DNA of 41,259 nucleotides from Lentisphaerae bacterium RIFOXYA12_64_32 (GCA_001803235.1 MHBL01000373.1:1-41259), one strand, 5' to 3'. Positions 32,947 to 41,178 are shown, counted from the first letter of the stretch. Numbers and translations: made by a program. Notes: a model not told the origin generated them from the letters alone.

Positions 32947-33771
32947 TCAGGCGAGCAAGGGCTGGATGTCATCGGCGTGGACTGAGAACAGGGCGCGCAG
33001 TTTTTGGAGCGAGCGTTTGTGGATCTGCCGGATACGCTCGCTGGAGACGCCGACCTGCCGGCTGATGGCCGCGTGCGTCTGCGGCGGGGCGGCGTCGAGG
33101 CCGAAGTACATCCGCACCACAGCGTTCTCGCGGTCGGTCAACGTTCCGATCAGTTCGTGCACGAACCGGCAGGAGTCCTTGCCGGCAAGAACGCGTTCCG
33201 GGGTCTCGTCGTAACGGTCATGGAGTTCCGGTTCGTCGCCGCTCCCCGCGTCACGGTGTTCCGACGCCGGTGCGATCTCGACCCGGACGTCGCTGAAGCG
33301 CAAACGCCGCACGGTGTCGGCGCCGCAGTCCAGCCGGACCGCCAGTTCGTCGTCGGAGGGCTCGCGCCCCAGTTCCTCGCTCATCTCCGCGTTCAGAGTC
33401 CGCAGCTTTCGAATGCGGTCCACCATGCCACCCGGGATCCGGATGGTACGGCTTTCCCGGTCAAGGGCGCGCCGCATCTGGTGGTGGATCCAGTACACGG
33501 CGTACGTCCCGAACTGCGCCCCGCGCGAGGCGTCAAACCGCTCGGCCGCTCGCAACAACCCGACGTTGCCTTCAGCGACCAAGTCCTCCCGGGACAGCCC
33601 CAGGCCGGCATATCGCATCGCCGCGCCCTTGACCAACCGCGCGTATTCCTCCAACAGGGTCGCCATGGCCTGCTCAACCTCCTCGGGCATGCCGTGCCGG
33701 ACCTGCTCAACCAAACCCTCAACCCTCGGGTCCCGAACCGGCGTGCCGATCTGGCCAATCGGTGCGATCAT
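32947..33771 (-). CDS. RNA polymerase sigma factor, sigma-70 family (compact, no region 1.1)
   Basis: A 274-residue sigma factor. Region 2 spans about residues 40-110 (ARLVKGAAMRYAGLGLSRED, GNVGLLRAAERFD, FGTYAVYWIHHQMRRAL) and includes core binding and -10 recognition. Region 3 follows (RIPGGMVDRIRKLRTLNAEM). Region 4 ends with the -35 helix-turn-helix (ISRQVGVSSERIRQIHKRSLQKLR). The primary sigma's long acidic region 1.1 is absent, so it is a group 2/3 alternative factor. ATG 33771 has AGAAGG 6 bases upstream; the frame is open to 34083 but that part is not sigma-like. It is not in an operon and no anti-sigma gene is nearby. Confidence 0.93.
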   Translation of the reverse strand: MIAPIGQIGTPVRDPRVEGLVEQVRHGMPEEVEQAMATLLEEYARLVKGAAMRYAGLGLSREDLVAEGNVGLLRAAERFDASRGAQFGTYAVYWIHHQMRRALDRESRTIRIPGGMVDRIRKLRTLNAEMSEELGREPSDDELAVRLDCGADTVRRLRFSDVRVEIAPASEHRDAGSGDEPELHDRYDETPERVLAGKDSCRFVHELIGTLTDRENAVVRMYFGLDAAPPQTHAAISRQVGVSSERIRQIHKRSLQKLRALFSVHADDIQPLLA

Positions 33772-34209
33772 ATTTGACCTTCTCCCTTGCGCATGACTTT
33801 CCCGAACACGGCTCCAACGCGCATCTGCACTAGAACTCATGCAACAATCATGCCATTTTATGCGCACGGGCAATCGAGTTGTCGACGTTCCCCGTTCAAG
33901 GTTGCCGGACCGGGACACGCTCGGGTGGCATTCCCCTCTGAAGCGCCCAGGCCGGACATGCCTCGCGAATCGGCATCGAGGCTGCTTGCATGCTCCAAGG
34001 TTGCGCGCCTGGCGAGCCGGTGCGGTCCGAGCAGGATTTGCGCAGTCCGCACCGGGTGCGCAAGAATTGCAGCCCCCCCCCATCTAGAAAAAGGATGAAA
34101 GCGGAGGGCGGAGGGGTTCAGGGTTCGTCCGCGCCTCCACGGTCCTTGCGGCCGTGGGGCGACGCGCACCCGACACGCGACACGCGACACTTAGAACGGA
34201 CCACGACGG
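33772..34209. other. Divergent gap, sigma factor / histidine kinase
   Basis: No gene is seen in this gap. A C-run (about 34073-34082) and the low-complexity stretch ACCCGACACGCGACACGCGA (34167-34186) are present. No confident promoter for either flanking gene was identified. No Shine-Dalgarno supports extending the sigma factor into it. Confidence 0.4.
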
Positions 34210-35499
34210 ATGAAACCGATTGCACGCACACCGTTACTGAGCATGGCTGCGGTCTTGGTGCTGCTCTTAGGCGCCGGGCTGCTGTTCACCACGCGGATTC
34301 TGAATTCCTACACGGCCGGAGTGCGTCAGCATCGGCAAGCCGCCGAGGCCGTCTGTCGGATCATTGAGCCCGTGCTGGCCGCCGATCTGGAGGCGGCAGG
34401 CGGCGATCCGTCCTGCCTGTTGCCGCGCCTGCGTGCACTGATCGCCGGAACGGCCCTGAAACACCTCCGGCTCGAGAAGAACGGCCGAGTTCTTGCCGCC
34501 AGTGCGGATCCTCGCGATTACCCGTTGGTCATGTCCGGCCGTGAGGGCGAAACCCGCCGCGGGCCGTTCCTGTATGCCTGGCGGCAGACCGCGTTGCGAA
34601 CGGCGGACGCACCGGCAGGCGGGGATTCGCCCGTGACACTCGTGGTGGTTCTGGAGGCGGCCCAGGTCGCCCTCGGCGACCGCAGTCACGGCAACCTGCT
34701 GCTGGCCAACCTGGTACTCGCCTGTGCCGGCATCACCATTCTGGTTCTGGCCGTGTCGCTGATGCTGCGCAATCTGAAACTGCGCCAGGAACTGGATGCT
34801 GTGGCCAAGAGACGCGGCCAGGCCGAGGAGCTCAGCCTGGCGGCTGCGGGCCTGGCGCACGAGACCAAGAACCCGCTCGGGATCATCCGCGGCCTGGCCC
34901 AGCAGATTGCCGAAGACGTCGGGAACTCGGACCGGGCGCGCCAGAAAGCCCGCGACATTGTGGAGGAAACGGACGTCACCACCTCGCGCCTGGGCGATTT
35001 CCTCAGCTACGCACGGCTGCGCAAGCCGGAGTTGACGGACTTGGACGCCGCGGCACAGATCACCAGCGTCTGCAACCTCATCCGCGAGGATTTCCAGGGC
35101 AAGAACATCCAGTTTTCATCGCAGGTGGACAACCTCCACATCATGGCCGACTCCGAGATGCTCTCCCAGGTCATCCTCAACCTGCTGCTCAACAGCCAGA
35201 AGGCCACGGAACCCGGGGGGCGAGTGACGGTCTCGCTGCGCCAGGTCGCCAAACGCAGTGCGGTACTGATCGTGGCGGACACCGGCTGCGGCATTCCGCC
35301 GGAGGCGCTGCCGAATCTGTTCAAGCCGTACAGCAGCAAGCGTTCGGGAGGCTACGGTATCGGCATGGCGATCGTCAAAAAGATCATCGAGCAGTCCGGC
35401 TGGGACATTGCGGTCCAGTCCGAGGTGGGACGCGGGACCGAGGTCACCATCACCGGCATCCAGGTAGTTGCGGGCGGAGGAGAGGCTGTAGGTGTTTAG
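34210..35499 (+). CDS. Membrane sensor histidine kinase (NtrB/HydH-like)
   Basis: A 429-residue inner-membrane kinase. Transmembrane helices lie at about residues 9-30 and 162-187, enclosing a periplasmic sensor of about 130 residues with no named domain. The dimerisation box has H217 in GLAHETKNPLGIIRG. The ATPase domain has N-box NLLLNSQKA, G1 DTGCGIPPEA and G2 GYGIGMAIVKKI. The ExKNP-type H-box is typical of kinases paired with sigma-54 activators, and one such activator starts 191 bp downstream. The stimulus is unknown. Confidence 0.92.
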   Translation: MKPIARTPLLSMAAVLVLLLGAGLLFTTRILNSYTAGVRQHRQAAEAVCRIIEPVLAADLEAAGGDPSCLLPRLRALIAGTALKHLRLEKNGRVLAASADPRDYPLVMSGREGETRRGPFLYAWRQTALRTADAPAGGDSPVTLVVVLEAAQVALGDRSHGNLLLANLVLACAGITILVLAVSLMLRNLKLRQELDAVAKRRGQAEELSLAAAGLAHETKNPLGIIRGLAQQIAEDVGNSDRARQKARDIVEETDVTTSRLGDFLSYARLRKPELTDLDAAAQITSVCNLIREDFQGKNIQFSSQVDNLHIMADSEMLSQVILNLLLNSQKATEPGGRVTVSLRQVAKRSAVLIVADTGCGIPPEALPNLFKPYSSKRSGGYGIGMAIVKKIIEQSGWDIAVQSEVGRGTEVTITGIQVVAGGGEAVGV

Positions 35500-35608
35500 G
35501 GGTTTGGGCTGTAGGCCGTCAGGACAGGCGAGAGGCAATGAATGGCAGGCGGATGCGTCTGATCAGTCCGATACGCCCGATCTGCCTGAGCCGCCGCCAT
35601 GCCCCCCC

Positions 35609-35630
35609 CTGAAACCCGAAACCTGAAACC
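35609..35630 (+). repeat. CTGAAAC low-complexity array, copy 1
   Basis: Imperfect CTGAAACC units lie between kinase and regulator. Similar arrays follow the regulator (37025-37052) and the second pseudopilin (38283-38307). No terminator hairpin with a U-run was found in the 191-bp gap. Confidence 0.45.
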
Positions 35631-35690
35631 TCCCCCGAGTCTGACCTACAGCCTAATAAACACCTTCTCCCTCACGCTGGAGAGCAGTCC

Positions 35691-37025
35691 ATGCAGCCAC
35701 TGGTCCTGGTCATCGACGACGAAGAACGCTACCGCACCCTGTACGCGGAGACCCTGCGTCAGGCCGGGTTCCGCGTCGAAACGGCGGAGTCCGCCGACCG
35801 GGCGGCCGAACTGCTGCGCGGCGTGCGGCCGGATATGATCGTCAGCGACGTACGCATGCCGGGCACGGATGGCATCTCGTTCCTGACCCGGATCACCGGC
35901 GAGCACCCGGGCATGCCATACCTGCTGATCACGGCGTACGCCGACATCCGCGACGCGGTGCGTGCGCTGAAGCTCGGCGCGGTGGACTACCTGGAGAAAC
36001 CCGTTGACCTGGACGAACTCGTCAGTGCGGTCAGCGATGCGCTGCACGTTCCGCCGCCCAGGACGACCGATGCCGTGCCGCCCGAGCTGATGCAGGACAT
36101 TGTGGCGGAAAGCCAGGCCATGCGGGTGCTGCTGGGCGACGCGCACCGCGTGGCGCAGAGTGACGCCACGGTGCTGATCACCGGCGAGAGCGGCGCAGGC
36201 AAGGAAGTCCTGGCCGCATTCATTCACCGTTGCGGAGTCCGCAGGGACAAGCCGTTCCTCGCCTTGAACTGCGCCGCCATCCCGGCCACACTGCTGGCCA
36301 GCGAACTGTTCGGGCACGAACGGGGCGCCTTTACCGGCGCCGTGACGCGCCGGAACGGCATTTTCCGGGAAGCCGACACCGGCACGCTGTTCCTCGACGA
36401 GATCGGCGACATGCCCATGGACCTGCAGCCCGCGCTGCTGCGCGCCATCGAGACCGGCCGTGTTCTGCCGCTGGGCAGCGACCGCGACGTCGCCGTCAAC
36501 GTGCGCCTCATCGCCGCGACCAACAAGGACCTGGCCGCACGGGTCCGCACCGGCCAGTTCCGCGAAGACCTCTACTACCGGCTCAACGTCATCGCGTTCG
36601 ACGTCCCGCCGCTGCGCGAACGGCGTGACGACATCCTGCCGCTCGCGCGGCATTTCCTGGTTCGGCGTAAGGGTCCGCCCAAACGTCTGTCGCCGGCTAC
36701 GGTCGGCATCCTGCAGTCCTATCCATGGCCCGGCAACAGCCGCGAGCTCGCCAACGCCATGGAGCGGGCCGGCATCCTTGCCAGCACGGAAGTCATTCTC
36801 CCCGAGCACCTCCCGGCTGCCATTGCACGACAGAAACCCGGGCCTGCCGCGGACTCCGCACCGAACGCCGCCGGCGAGTCGGTCAGGACCATGCAGGAGA
36901 TCGAGGACGACGCGATCCGCCGCGCCCTCGACCAGACCGGGGGCAACCGCACGCGTGCCGCGGAACTGCTCAGCATCAGCCGCCGCGCCCTGATCTACAA
37001 GCTCAAACGCATGGGGATCAAATAG
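35691..37025 (+). CDS. NtrC-family sigma-54-dependent response regulator
   Basis: A 444-residue regulator with all three canonical modules. The receiver domain (1-120) has the phospho-acceptor D53 in MIVSDVRMPG. The AAA+ domain (about 140-375) has Walker A GESGAGKEVL, the sigma-54 contact loop GAFTGA near residue 212 fully intact, and Walker B TLFLDEIGDM. The Fis-type helix-turn-helix is at the end (NRTRAAELLSISRRALIYKL). It is the cognate partner of the kinase upstream. The presence of GAFTGA means it should activate sigma-54 promoters; no -24/-12 site was confirmed in this window. The next gene downstream, a pseudopilin, has its own sigma-70-type promoter instead. Confidence 0.95.
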   Translation: MQPLVLVIDDEERYRTLYAETLRQAGFRVETAESADRAAELLRGVRPDMIVSDVRMPGTDGISFLTRITGEHPGMPYLLITAYADIRDAVRALKLGAVDYLEKPVDLDELVSAVSDALHVPPPRTTDAVPPELMQDIVAESQAMRVLLGDAHRVAQSDATVLITGESGAGKEVLAAFIHRCGVRRDKPFLALNCAAIPATLLASELFGHERGAFTGAVTRRNGIFREADTGTLFLDEIGDMPMDLQPALLRAIETGRVLPLGSDRDVAVNVRLIAATNKDLAARVRTGQFREDLYYRLNVIAFDVPPLRERRDDILPLARHFLVRRKGPPKRLSPATVGILQSYPWPGNSRELANAMERAGILASTEVILPEHLPAAIARQKPGPAADSAPNAAGESVRTMQEIEDDAIRRALDQTGGNRTRAAELLSISRRALIYKLKRMGIK

Positions 37026-37328
37026 AAAGCTGAAACCTGAAAGCTGAGGAAAGACCATCCGGAGTTTCGTCGACTTGTCCAGTCCTGACTTCCGTTTGCC
37101 ACCTGTTCCGGTCTTCCCACCGCTGTTTCTGACTCCACGGTTCTTGGGACGAGTGTCGGGTGTCGAGGGAGGGCTTCCCTGAACCCCATCCGTATCTCCC
37201 GCCCCTCGCCCCCGGTGGGGTTCGGTTCTTCCGCACAGGTCGTCTTCTTTTTTTGACATCTCTGGCAGTTCGTAGTAGTCTATTGCATGGGCATGGAATC
37301 GGGTGTAGCAAGTGGAGGGTCCAGTACC
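37026..37328. other. Gap between the NtrC-type regulator and pseudopilin 2
   Basis: It contains a CTGAAA array (37025-37052), GTGTCGGGTGTCGAGGG (37153-37169, cf. 38092-38108), a T-run at 37246-37254 and the promoter at 37253-37281. No gene is seen. Confidence 0.5.
37253..37281 (+). promoter_or_regulatory. Sigma-70 promoter of the second pseudopilin gene
   Basis: TTGACA at 37253-37258, 17 bases, then TAGTCT at 37276-37281. Transcription would start at about 37288, so the ATG at 37287 cannot be the start codon. This supports the GTG at 37329, which has its own GGAGGG. Confidence 0.65.
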
Positions 37329-38066
37329 GTGACAACCACCTTCAAGAGCGCCAGCCTCGCGTCGGTCGCCAGACCTGAAGACCACGCCGCGAACTCCGCC
37401 CGCGCCCGGTTGCGACGCTTCACGCTCATCGAGCTTCTCGTGGTCATTGCCATCATTGCGATCCTGGCGTCCATGCTGCTCCCGGCACTGCGCACGGCCA
37501 AGCAGAAGGCCGAACTGGCGCAGTGCCAGGGGAACCTGCAGCAGTTGAACCTGGCCCTGAGCATCTACGTCGACGACTGGGATGGTTCATACCCCCTCAA
37601 CACGCCGCACGGCGGCGGGGGCGCCTGGCACGCCTGCGGCTGGGTCAATCACTGGTACGGCAAGGCGTACGCGTACACCAACAACAAGGAAGTGTTCCGA
37701 TGCCCGTCGGGATACAAGGAGGAGAACCTCAACTACAGCATCAACTGGCGGGTCTCAGGCTGGGCAGACGGCGCGAAGCTCACCAAGGTGAAACTGCCGT
37801 CGTCCACGCTCGTGCTGGCTGACTCGAGCTACACGTTCCAGTACACACTTGATGTGCCGGCCCAGTTGCCCGAAATCGACGTGGACTGGATCCTGCACGC
37901 GCCGTGGGACGTGACCGTGAATATGTGGTGCCCGCCGTTTCAGCGCCACTTCAAAGGCGCCAACTTCACGTTCGCCGACGGGCACATTCAGCGCCTGACC
38001 ACCGCCAGCACCTACAACGCGTCCAACCACACCTCCATGTGGACGCTCGGCAACACGTACCCGTAG
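37329..38066 (+). CDS. Type II secretion/pilin-like protein with prepilin leader
   Basis: A 245-residue pseudopilin. A basic leader of about 33 residues precedes RFTLIELLVVIAIIAILASM, the prepilin helix; the residue before Phe is Arg rather than Gly. The C-terminal signature is HFKGANFTFADGHIQRL (H-x9-DGH). The start is GTG 37329, with GGAGGG 9 bases upstream; an earlier ATG at 37287 falls at the predicted transcription start. It is unlike the first pseudopilin in the globular domain beyond the conserved helix and tail, so the two belong to the same broad family but have different partners. It is probably exported to the cell envelope. Confidence 0.88.
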   Translation: MTTTFKSASLASVARPEDHAANSARARLRRFTLIELLVVIAIIAILASMLLPALRTAKQKAELAQCQGNLQQLNLALSIYVDDWDGSYPLNTPHGGGGAWHACGWVNHWYGKAYAYTNNKEVFRCPSGYKEENLNYSINWRVSGWADGAKLTKVKLPSSTLVLADSSYTFQYTLDVPAQLPEIDVDWILHAPWDVTVNMWCPPFQRHFKGANFTFADGHIQRLTTASTYNASNHTSMWTLGNTYP

Positions 38067-38377
38067 GCGGGCGGAGGGGGACGAGGATTAGGTGTCGGGT
38101 GTTGAGGGGAGCAACCCGGGGGGATCCCACCCGATTTTCCCCAACCGGTGCTACTTGCATCACGCACGCTAACAGGTACCGACGCGAATTGCCCGCGAGG
38201 ACGCGGGCGCACCAGCAAGGCCAGGTCAATGCCGCTTCACTCTTACGCCGCACTCCGTCATCCGGCGGCGTCCCGGTCTTCCCCTGAAACCTGAACACTG
38301 ACACCTGCGACATCATCCCACTCTCACCGTTCTCCCCCTCTTCCTCCGCGCTCCATGCTCCGCGCTCCGCGCTTCCC
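38067..38377. other. Repeat-rich gap after pseudopilin 2
   Basis: No gene is seen. It holds GTGTCGGGTGTTGAGGG (38092-38108), the 20-bp repeat at 38191-38210, a CTGAAACCTGAACACTGACA array (38284-38303) and a CTCCGCGCTCC-type low-complexity stretch (38346-38374). No clear terminator was found. Confidence 0.5.
38191..38210 (-). repeat. 20-bp dispersed palindromic repeat, copy 2
   Basis: This is the exact reverse complement of 5-24. It can form the hairpin GCCCGCG-AGGA-CGCGGGC. Confidence 0.6.
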
Positions 38378-39175
38378 CTACGCTTCGGCGGGGAACTGAC
38401 GGCGGTACTGTTTGGGACTGACCCCGTACTCCTGACTGAACACACGCGTGAAATAGTTCGGGTCCACGAAGCCGACGTGTTGCGCGACCTCGCCGATCGT
38501 CAGGTCGGTTGAAGCCAGGAGTCGAGCTGCTTCGCGGAGTTTCACCGAGTACACAAGGCGCGGGAAGGTCATGCCGAACAGTTCGCGGACCAAGTGTCCG
38601 GTGCGCGAGGGCGACAGGCCTACGGCCACGGCCAGTTCGCCGAGCGTCACCGGCTCAGCAAGCCGATCGTGCAGGAATGTCAGGATCCGCTGCCGGCGAC
38701 TGGCGGGCGTGGGGTCCTGGCGGCCGGACAGCAGGCGTCCCAGTTCCGTGGCCACAGCCCGCAGCATCACGTGCCGGTCCGGCAGCCACCCGGGACCGGC
38801 CGGTCGGATCAGCGCCGCGTGCGGTGGGGCGCCCTTCCCTGTCCAGCAGGGCCCTGCGAACAGCACCCCGGCCTGCAAACCCTCGCAGAACACCGGCACC
38901 ACGGCTTCGGTGTGCCCAAAGGGACAGGTCTGGATCCGGCCCGCCGCCGCGCCGGCCAAGGCTCGGCCGGTCTCGCGCACATCGAACTGGACGCAGGCCG
39001 GTTCGTCCTTGGCCTTCGCCGCGACGCACGCAGGGTGGGAATGCACCCGGAACCGCGGCGGTAGTCCTGTCCGGCCCAGGCGGTCGTGCAGACACAGCCG
39101 CAACCCGGTCACGGACTCGGCACCGTCAAAGAGTTCCCGGATCTTCTCCTGCTGTTCCGCGGACAGAGGTTGCAT
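38378..39175 (-). CDS. AraC-family regulator with PocR-type sensor domain
   Basis: A 265-residue regulator. The N-terminal 145 or so residues have the Cys pattern of the PocR sensory domain (VTGLRLCLHDRLG, HPACVAAKAKDEPACVQFD, TCPFGHTEAVVPVFCEG). In other bacteria this domain responds to small diols or hydrocarbons such as propanediol. The C-terminal half has two helix-turn-helix motifs (LGELAVAVGLSPSRTGHLV and TIGEVAQHVGFVDPNYFTRVFSQEYG). ATG 39175 has AAGGAG 8 bases upstream; an earlier ATG at 39235 lies in low-complexity DNA. It lies downstream of the ketopantoate-reductase-like gene on the same strand. A propanediol-type sensor would fit the glycyl radical enzyme far upstream, but that link is speculative. 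Confidence 0.85.
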   Translation of the reverse strand: MQPLSAEQQEKIRELFDGAESVTGLRLCLHDRLGRTGLPPRFRVHSHPACVAAKAKDEPACVQFDVRETGRALAGAAAGRIQTCPFGHTEAVVPVFCEGLQAGVLFAGPCWTGKGAPPHAALIRPAGPGWLPDRHVMLRAVATELGRLLSGRQDPTPASRRQRILTFLHDRLAEPVTLGELAVAVGLSPSRTGHLVRELFGMTFPRLVYSVKLREAARLLASTDLTIGEVAQHVGFVDPNYFTRVFSQEYGVSPKQYRRQFPAEA

Positions 39176-39218
39176 GGGAGGCGCTCCTTGGGTGACAAGC
39201 GGGGCCCGTTGCGGGGAA

Positions 39219-39243
39219 CGGACCAAACGGACCAAACGGACGG
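39219..39243 (+). repeat. CGGACCAAA tandem microrepeat
   Basis: Consecutive CGGACCAAA units (CGGACCAAACGGACCAAACG and on) lie between the PocR-AraC gene and the reductase gene. They create a false N-terminal extension of the AraC open frame. Confidence 0.5.
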
Positions 39244-39277
39244 GGGGCCTCTGTCCCTCACCGTCAGCTCTCCACCT

Positions 39278-40222
39278 TCAGCCTGCCGCCGCACCCCGGA
39301 TCCGCTGGTCGACTTGCAGCAGCAGTGCGTACAGCGTCTCCAGGTGCGGGACCGGAACACCCTTGGCCCGAGCCAGCCGAACGGCGTTGCCCAGGATCGC
39401 CTCGACCTCCAGCGGTCGCCCCGCCATCAGGTCGAGGCACATGCTGGTCCGGTAGGGCTTCATTTCCGCCGTATCGTTGAGGTTCCTTTCGATGGCCTCC
39501 GCATCGAGCGGGTAACCCACGGCAGCCGCCACAGCCAGCACCTCTTCCATGACGCGCCGTGCCAGCGCGGCGGGTTCGGGGCAGTCCATGATCTCCCGGG
39601 TGGTGCACCCGCCGCAAAGCGCGGACAGCGGGTTGAACGGCGCATTCCAGACCAGCTTCAGCCAGCGCGCCCTGACGATATCCTTGGAGAGGTGCAAGGG
39701 CACTCCGCCCGCCTCGAACAGTGCACCCAGCCGGCGCGTCACGTCGCTGATTCCCGCCGGATAGTCGCCCAACGTGACCCGCCCGTAGTCGATGTGTTCC
39801 ACGCACCCGGGTCCAGCACGGTTGATGCAGGTAAACGCCAGGCCGCTGACGACGCGGTTCTCCGGGAACGCGGCCGCGACGGGTGGTTCAATGTCGATCC
39901 CGTTCTGCAGCAGCAGGATCGACGTCTGTCCCGGCGCCACCGCTGGCCGGATCGTTCCGACCACGTCAATGTCCGGCAGAACCTTAAGCGCGACCAGCAG
40001 CACATCGGCGCGCCGGCCGGACTGTGCGAACTCGGAACAGGTCCTGACGACGGATTCAGGCTGGAAGTCGAAGTCGCCCCAGACACTGCGGATATGGACG
40101 CCGTGTTCACGCACGTGCGCGTAGTCCGAACGGCACAACAGGCTTACGCGCGCGCCGCTCTGTGCGAGCTTCGCACCGTAGAACGTCCCGACCGCGCCCG
40201 CGCCGACCACAAGAACATCCAT
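39278..40222 (-). CDS. Ketopantoate reductase (2-dehydropantoate 2-reductase) family protein
   Basis: A 314-residue NADPH-dependent reductase. The N-terminal Rossmann motif is MDVLVVGAGAVGTFYGAKLA (GxGxxG). LLQNGIDIEPPVAAAF matches the QNG segment of PanE, and the catalytic Lys lies in RARWLKLVWNAPFNPLSAL, where the Lys is followed by the conserved N-x-x-x-N/P region. Length is normal (about 300). ATG 40222 is the natural family start; the ribosome site is weak. It may make pantoate for CoA, or be a related 2-keto acid reductase, since it sits next to a PocR-AraC regulator and away from other pantothenate genes. The leader holds a TGCACA/TGTGCA inverted repeat and a copy of the 40-bp element. 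Confidence 0.85.
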   Translation of the reverse strand: MDVLVVGAGAVGTFYGAKLAQSGARVSLLCRSDYAHVREHGVHIRSVWGDFDFQPESVVRTCSEFAQSGRRADVLLVALKVLPDIDVVGTIRPAVAPGQTSILLLQNGIDIEPPVAAAFPENRVVSGLAFTCINRAGPGCVEHIDYGRVTLGDYPAGISDVTRRLGALFEAGGVPLHLSKDIVRARWLKLVWNAPFNPLSALCGGCTTREIMDCPEPAALARRVMEEVLAVAAAVGYPLDAEAIERNLNDTAEMKPYRTSMCLDLMAGRPLEVEAILGNAVRLARAKGVPVPHLETLYALLLQVDQRIRGAAAG

Positions 40223-40273
40223 GGCTGCCGTCCGAATCCCTCGCAACTCACCGTTTCTGCACAAACCATAGCG

Positions 40274-40314
40274 GTTTTTTCAACCTGTGCAATAAGTGGG
40301 GCAAAGTCGGATAG
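40274..40314 (-). repeat. 40-bp dispersed element, copy 3
   Basis: On the minus strand it reads CTATCCGACTTT...TTGCACAGGTTGAAAAAAC. It aligns to 31208-31249 with differences that are nearly all transitions. It is oriented towards the reductase gene, 52 bp from its start. Confidence 0.5.
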
Positions 40315-40526
40315 GGCGCAGCGCCAGACCAGACCGGCCCCGCCTGACAGACAGTACTGCGGGCGGCCCTCCGCCCGGCATCCGAGCCGCACGGCAGCAA
40401 ACGCACCTGGAGGCCCCGGTTCCGTCCTCAATTCTGAGAAATTGCGACCGGGACGGGCGAATCCAGGCGGTCCGATGTGCGACGGGATGCATCCGTTCGC
40501 AGTGTTTTTTCGGTGGGCGGAACGAC

Positions 40527-40643
40527 CGTGGCGCGGGACCTCCGGGACCGCAGTAGAGTACCTTGGGGCCGTCCCCGGCCCGAGGCCCTCGGCGTGGGGC
40601 CCGACCGGCGCACCCACTTCGGCACGGGACGCGCCGAGCCACC
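40527..40643 (+). repeat. 145-bp GC-rich hairpin-forming leader element, copy 2
   Basis: It begins CCGTGGCGCGGGACCTCCGG and ends GACGCGCCGAGCCACCGG. It matches the minus strand of 11700-11843 along its length, with conserved blocks GTGGCGCGGGACCTCCGGGA, CGAGGCCCTCGG and GGGACGCGCCGAGCCACC. The small secreted protein starts 83 bp after the last conserved base. Homology stops sharply on both sides of the element. Confidence 0.65.
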
Positions 40644-40725
40644 GGGCGAATTGGCCCGAGATATGCTTTGTGACAGGGCATCAGAATCAGCGTGTAACGC
40701 CACATCGCACCGGGAGGATTGACAC

Positions 40726-41178
40726 ATGCGCAAGTGGATCGCGATCGGGGCACTGGTCTGCCTGGGTGCAACGGTGCGGGCTGCGGACTCCGCAGTCTTT
40801 GCCAGCGTCGAGGAACGCTGGTTCCCGGAGGGTTGGACAGAACCCGAGGTCGCCGTCAGTTCCACCGGCAGCACGTCGTTCAAGCCGTCCACCCCGAGCG
40901 GTTTCCGGCGTCAGGACATCGGCGCGGTCCTGGTGGTGAACAACGCCTCCTGCCACCGGACGGTGATCCCGCCCGTCCTGATTACCCGTGGCGAAGATCT
41001 CAACCTGCACTTCCGCGACGGCCAGGACGTCCCGGTCAAGCTCAGCAAATGGGTCAAAGTCGACGACACGCAGTACCGGGTTCTGAAGCACAAGGACGGT
41101 TTCTACTGCCTGGAATCGCAGTTTCCCAAGGGCGCCTGGCGCTTCAAGAAGCAGGAACCGGCGCCCGATGGACGCTGA
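40726..41178 (+). CDS. Small secreted protein of unknown function
   Basis: A 150-residue protein with a clear signal peptide (MRKWIAIGALVCLGATVRA, probably cut before ADSAVF). The mature part of about 130 residues is beta-rich, with GAVLVVNNASCHRTVIPPVL and the charged segment LNLHFRDGQDVPVKLSKWVK; two Cys remain (about residues 83 and 128), possibly a disulfide. No domain is recognised. GGAGG lies 8 bases before the ATG. It is preceded by the 145-bp element, as is the zinc dehydrogenase. The remaining 81 bases of the window after it have no gene. Confidence 0.7.
   Translation: MRKWIAIGALVCLGATVRAADSAVFASVEERWFPEGWTEPEVAVSSTGSTSFKPSTPSGFRRQDIGAVLVVNNASCHRTVIPPVLITRGEDLNLHFRDGQDVPVKLSKWVKVDDTQYRVLKHKDGFYCLESQFPKGAWRFKKQEPAPDGR

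Larger units (their letters stand above)
40223..40725. other. Divergent gap with two repeat elements
   Basis: The gap carries no gene. It contains an inverted repeat TGCACA (40258-40263) / TGTGCA (40286-40291) with an inner palindrome AAACC-ATAGC-GGTTT (40263-40277), the 40-bp element (40274-40314, minus) and the 145-bp leader element (40527-40643, plus). The stretch 40320-40500 shows nothing recognisable. Confidence 0.55.

Noticed and set aside
40263..40280. Rho-independent terminator (AAACC-ATAGC-GGTTT plus T-run)
   Set aside because: The stem is only five pairs and no plus-strand gene ends nearby. It is better read as part of the reductase leader palindrome.
39086..40939. 617-codon plus-strand open frame
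   Set aside because: It crosses the reductase gene antisense, the repeat element and the small secreted gene, and has no domain or start signal.
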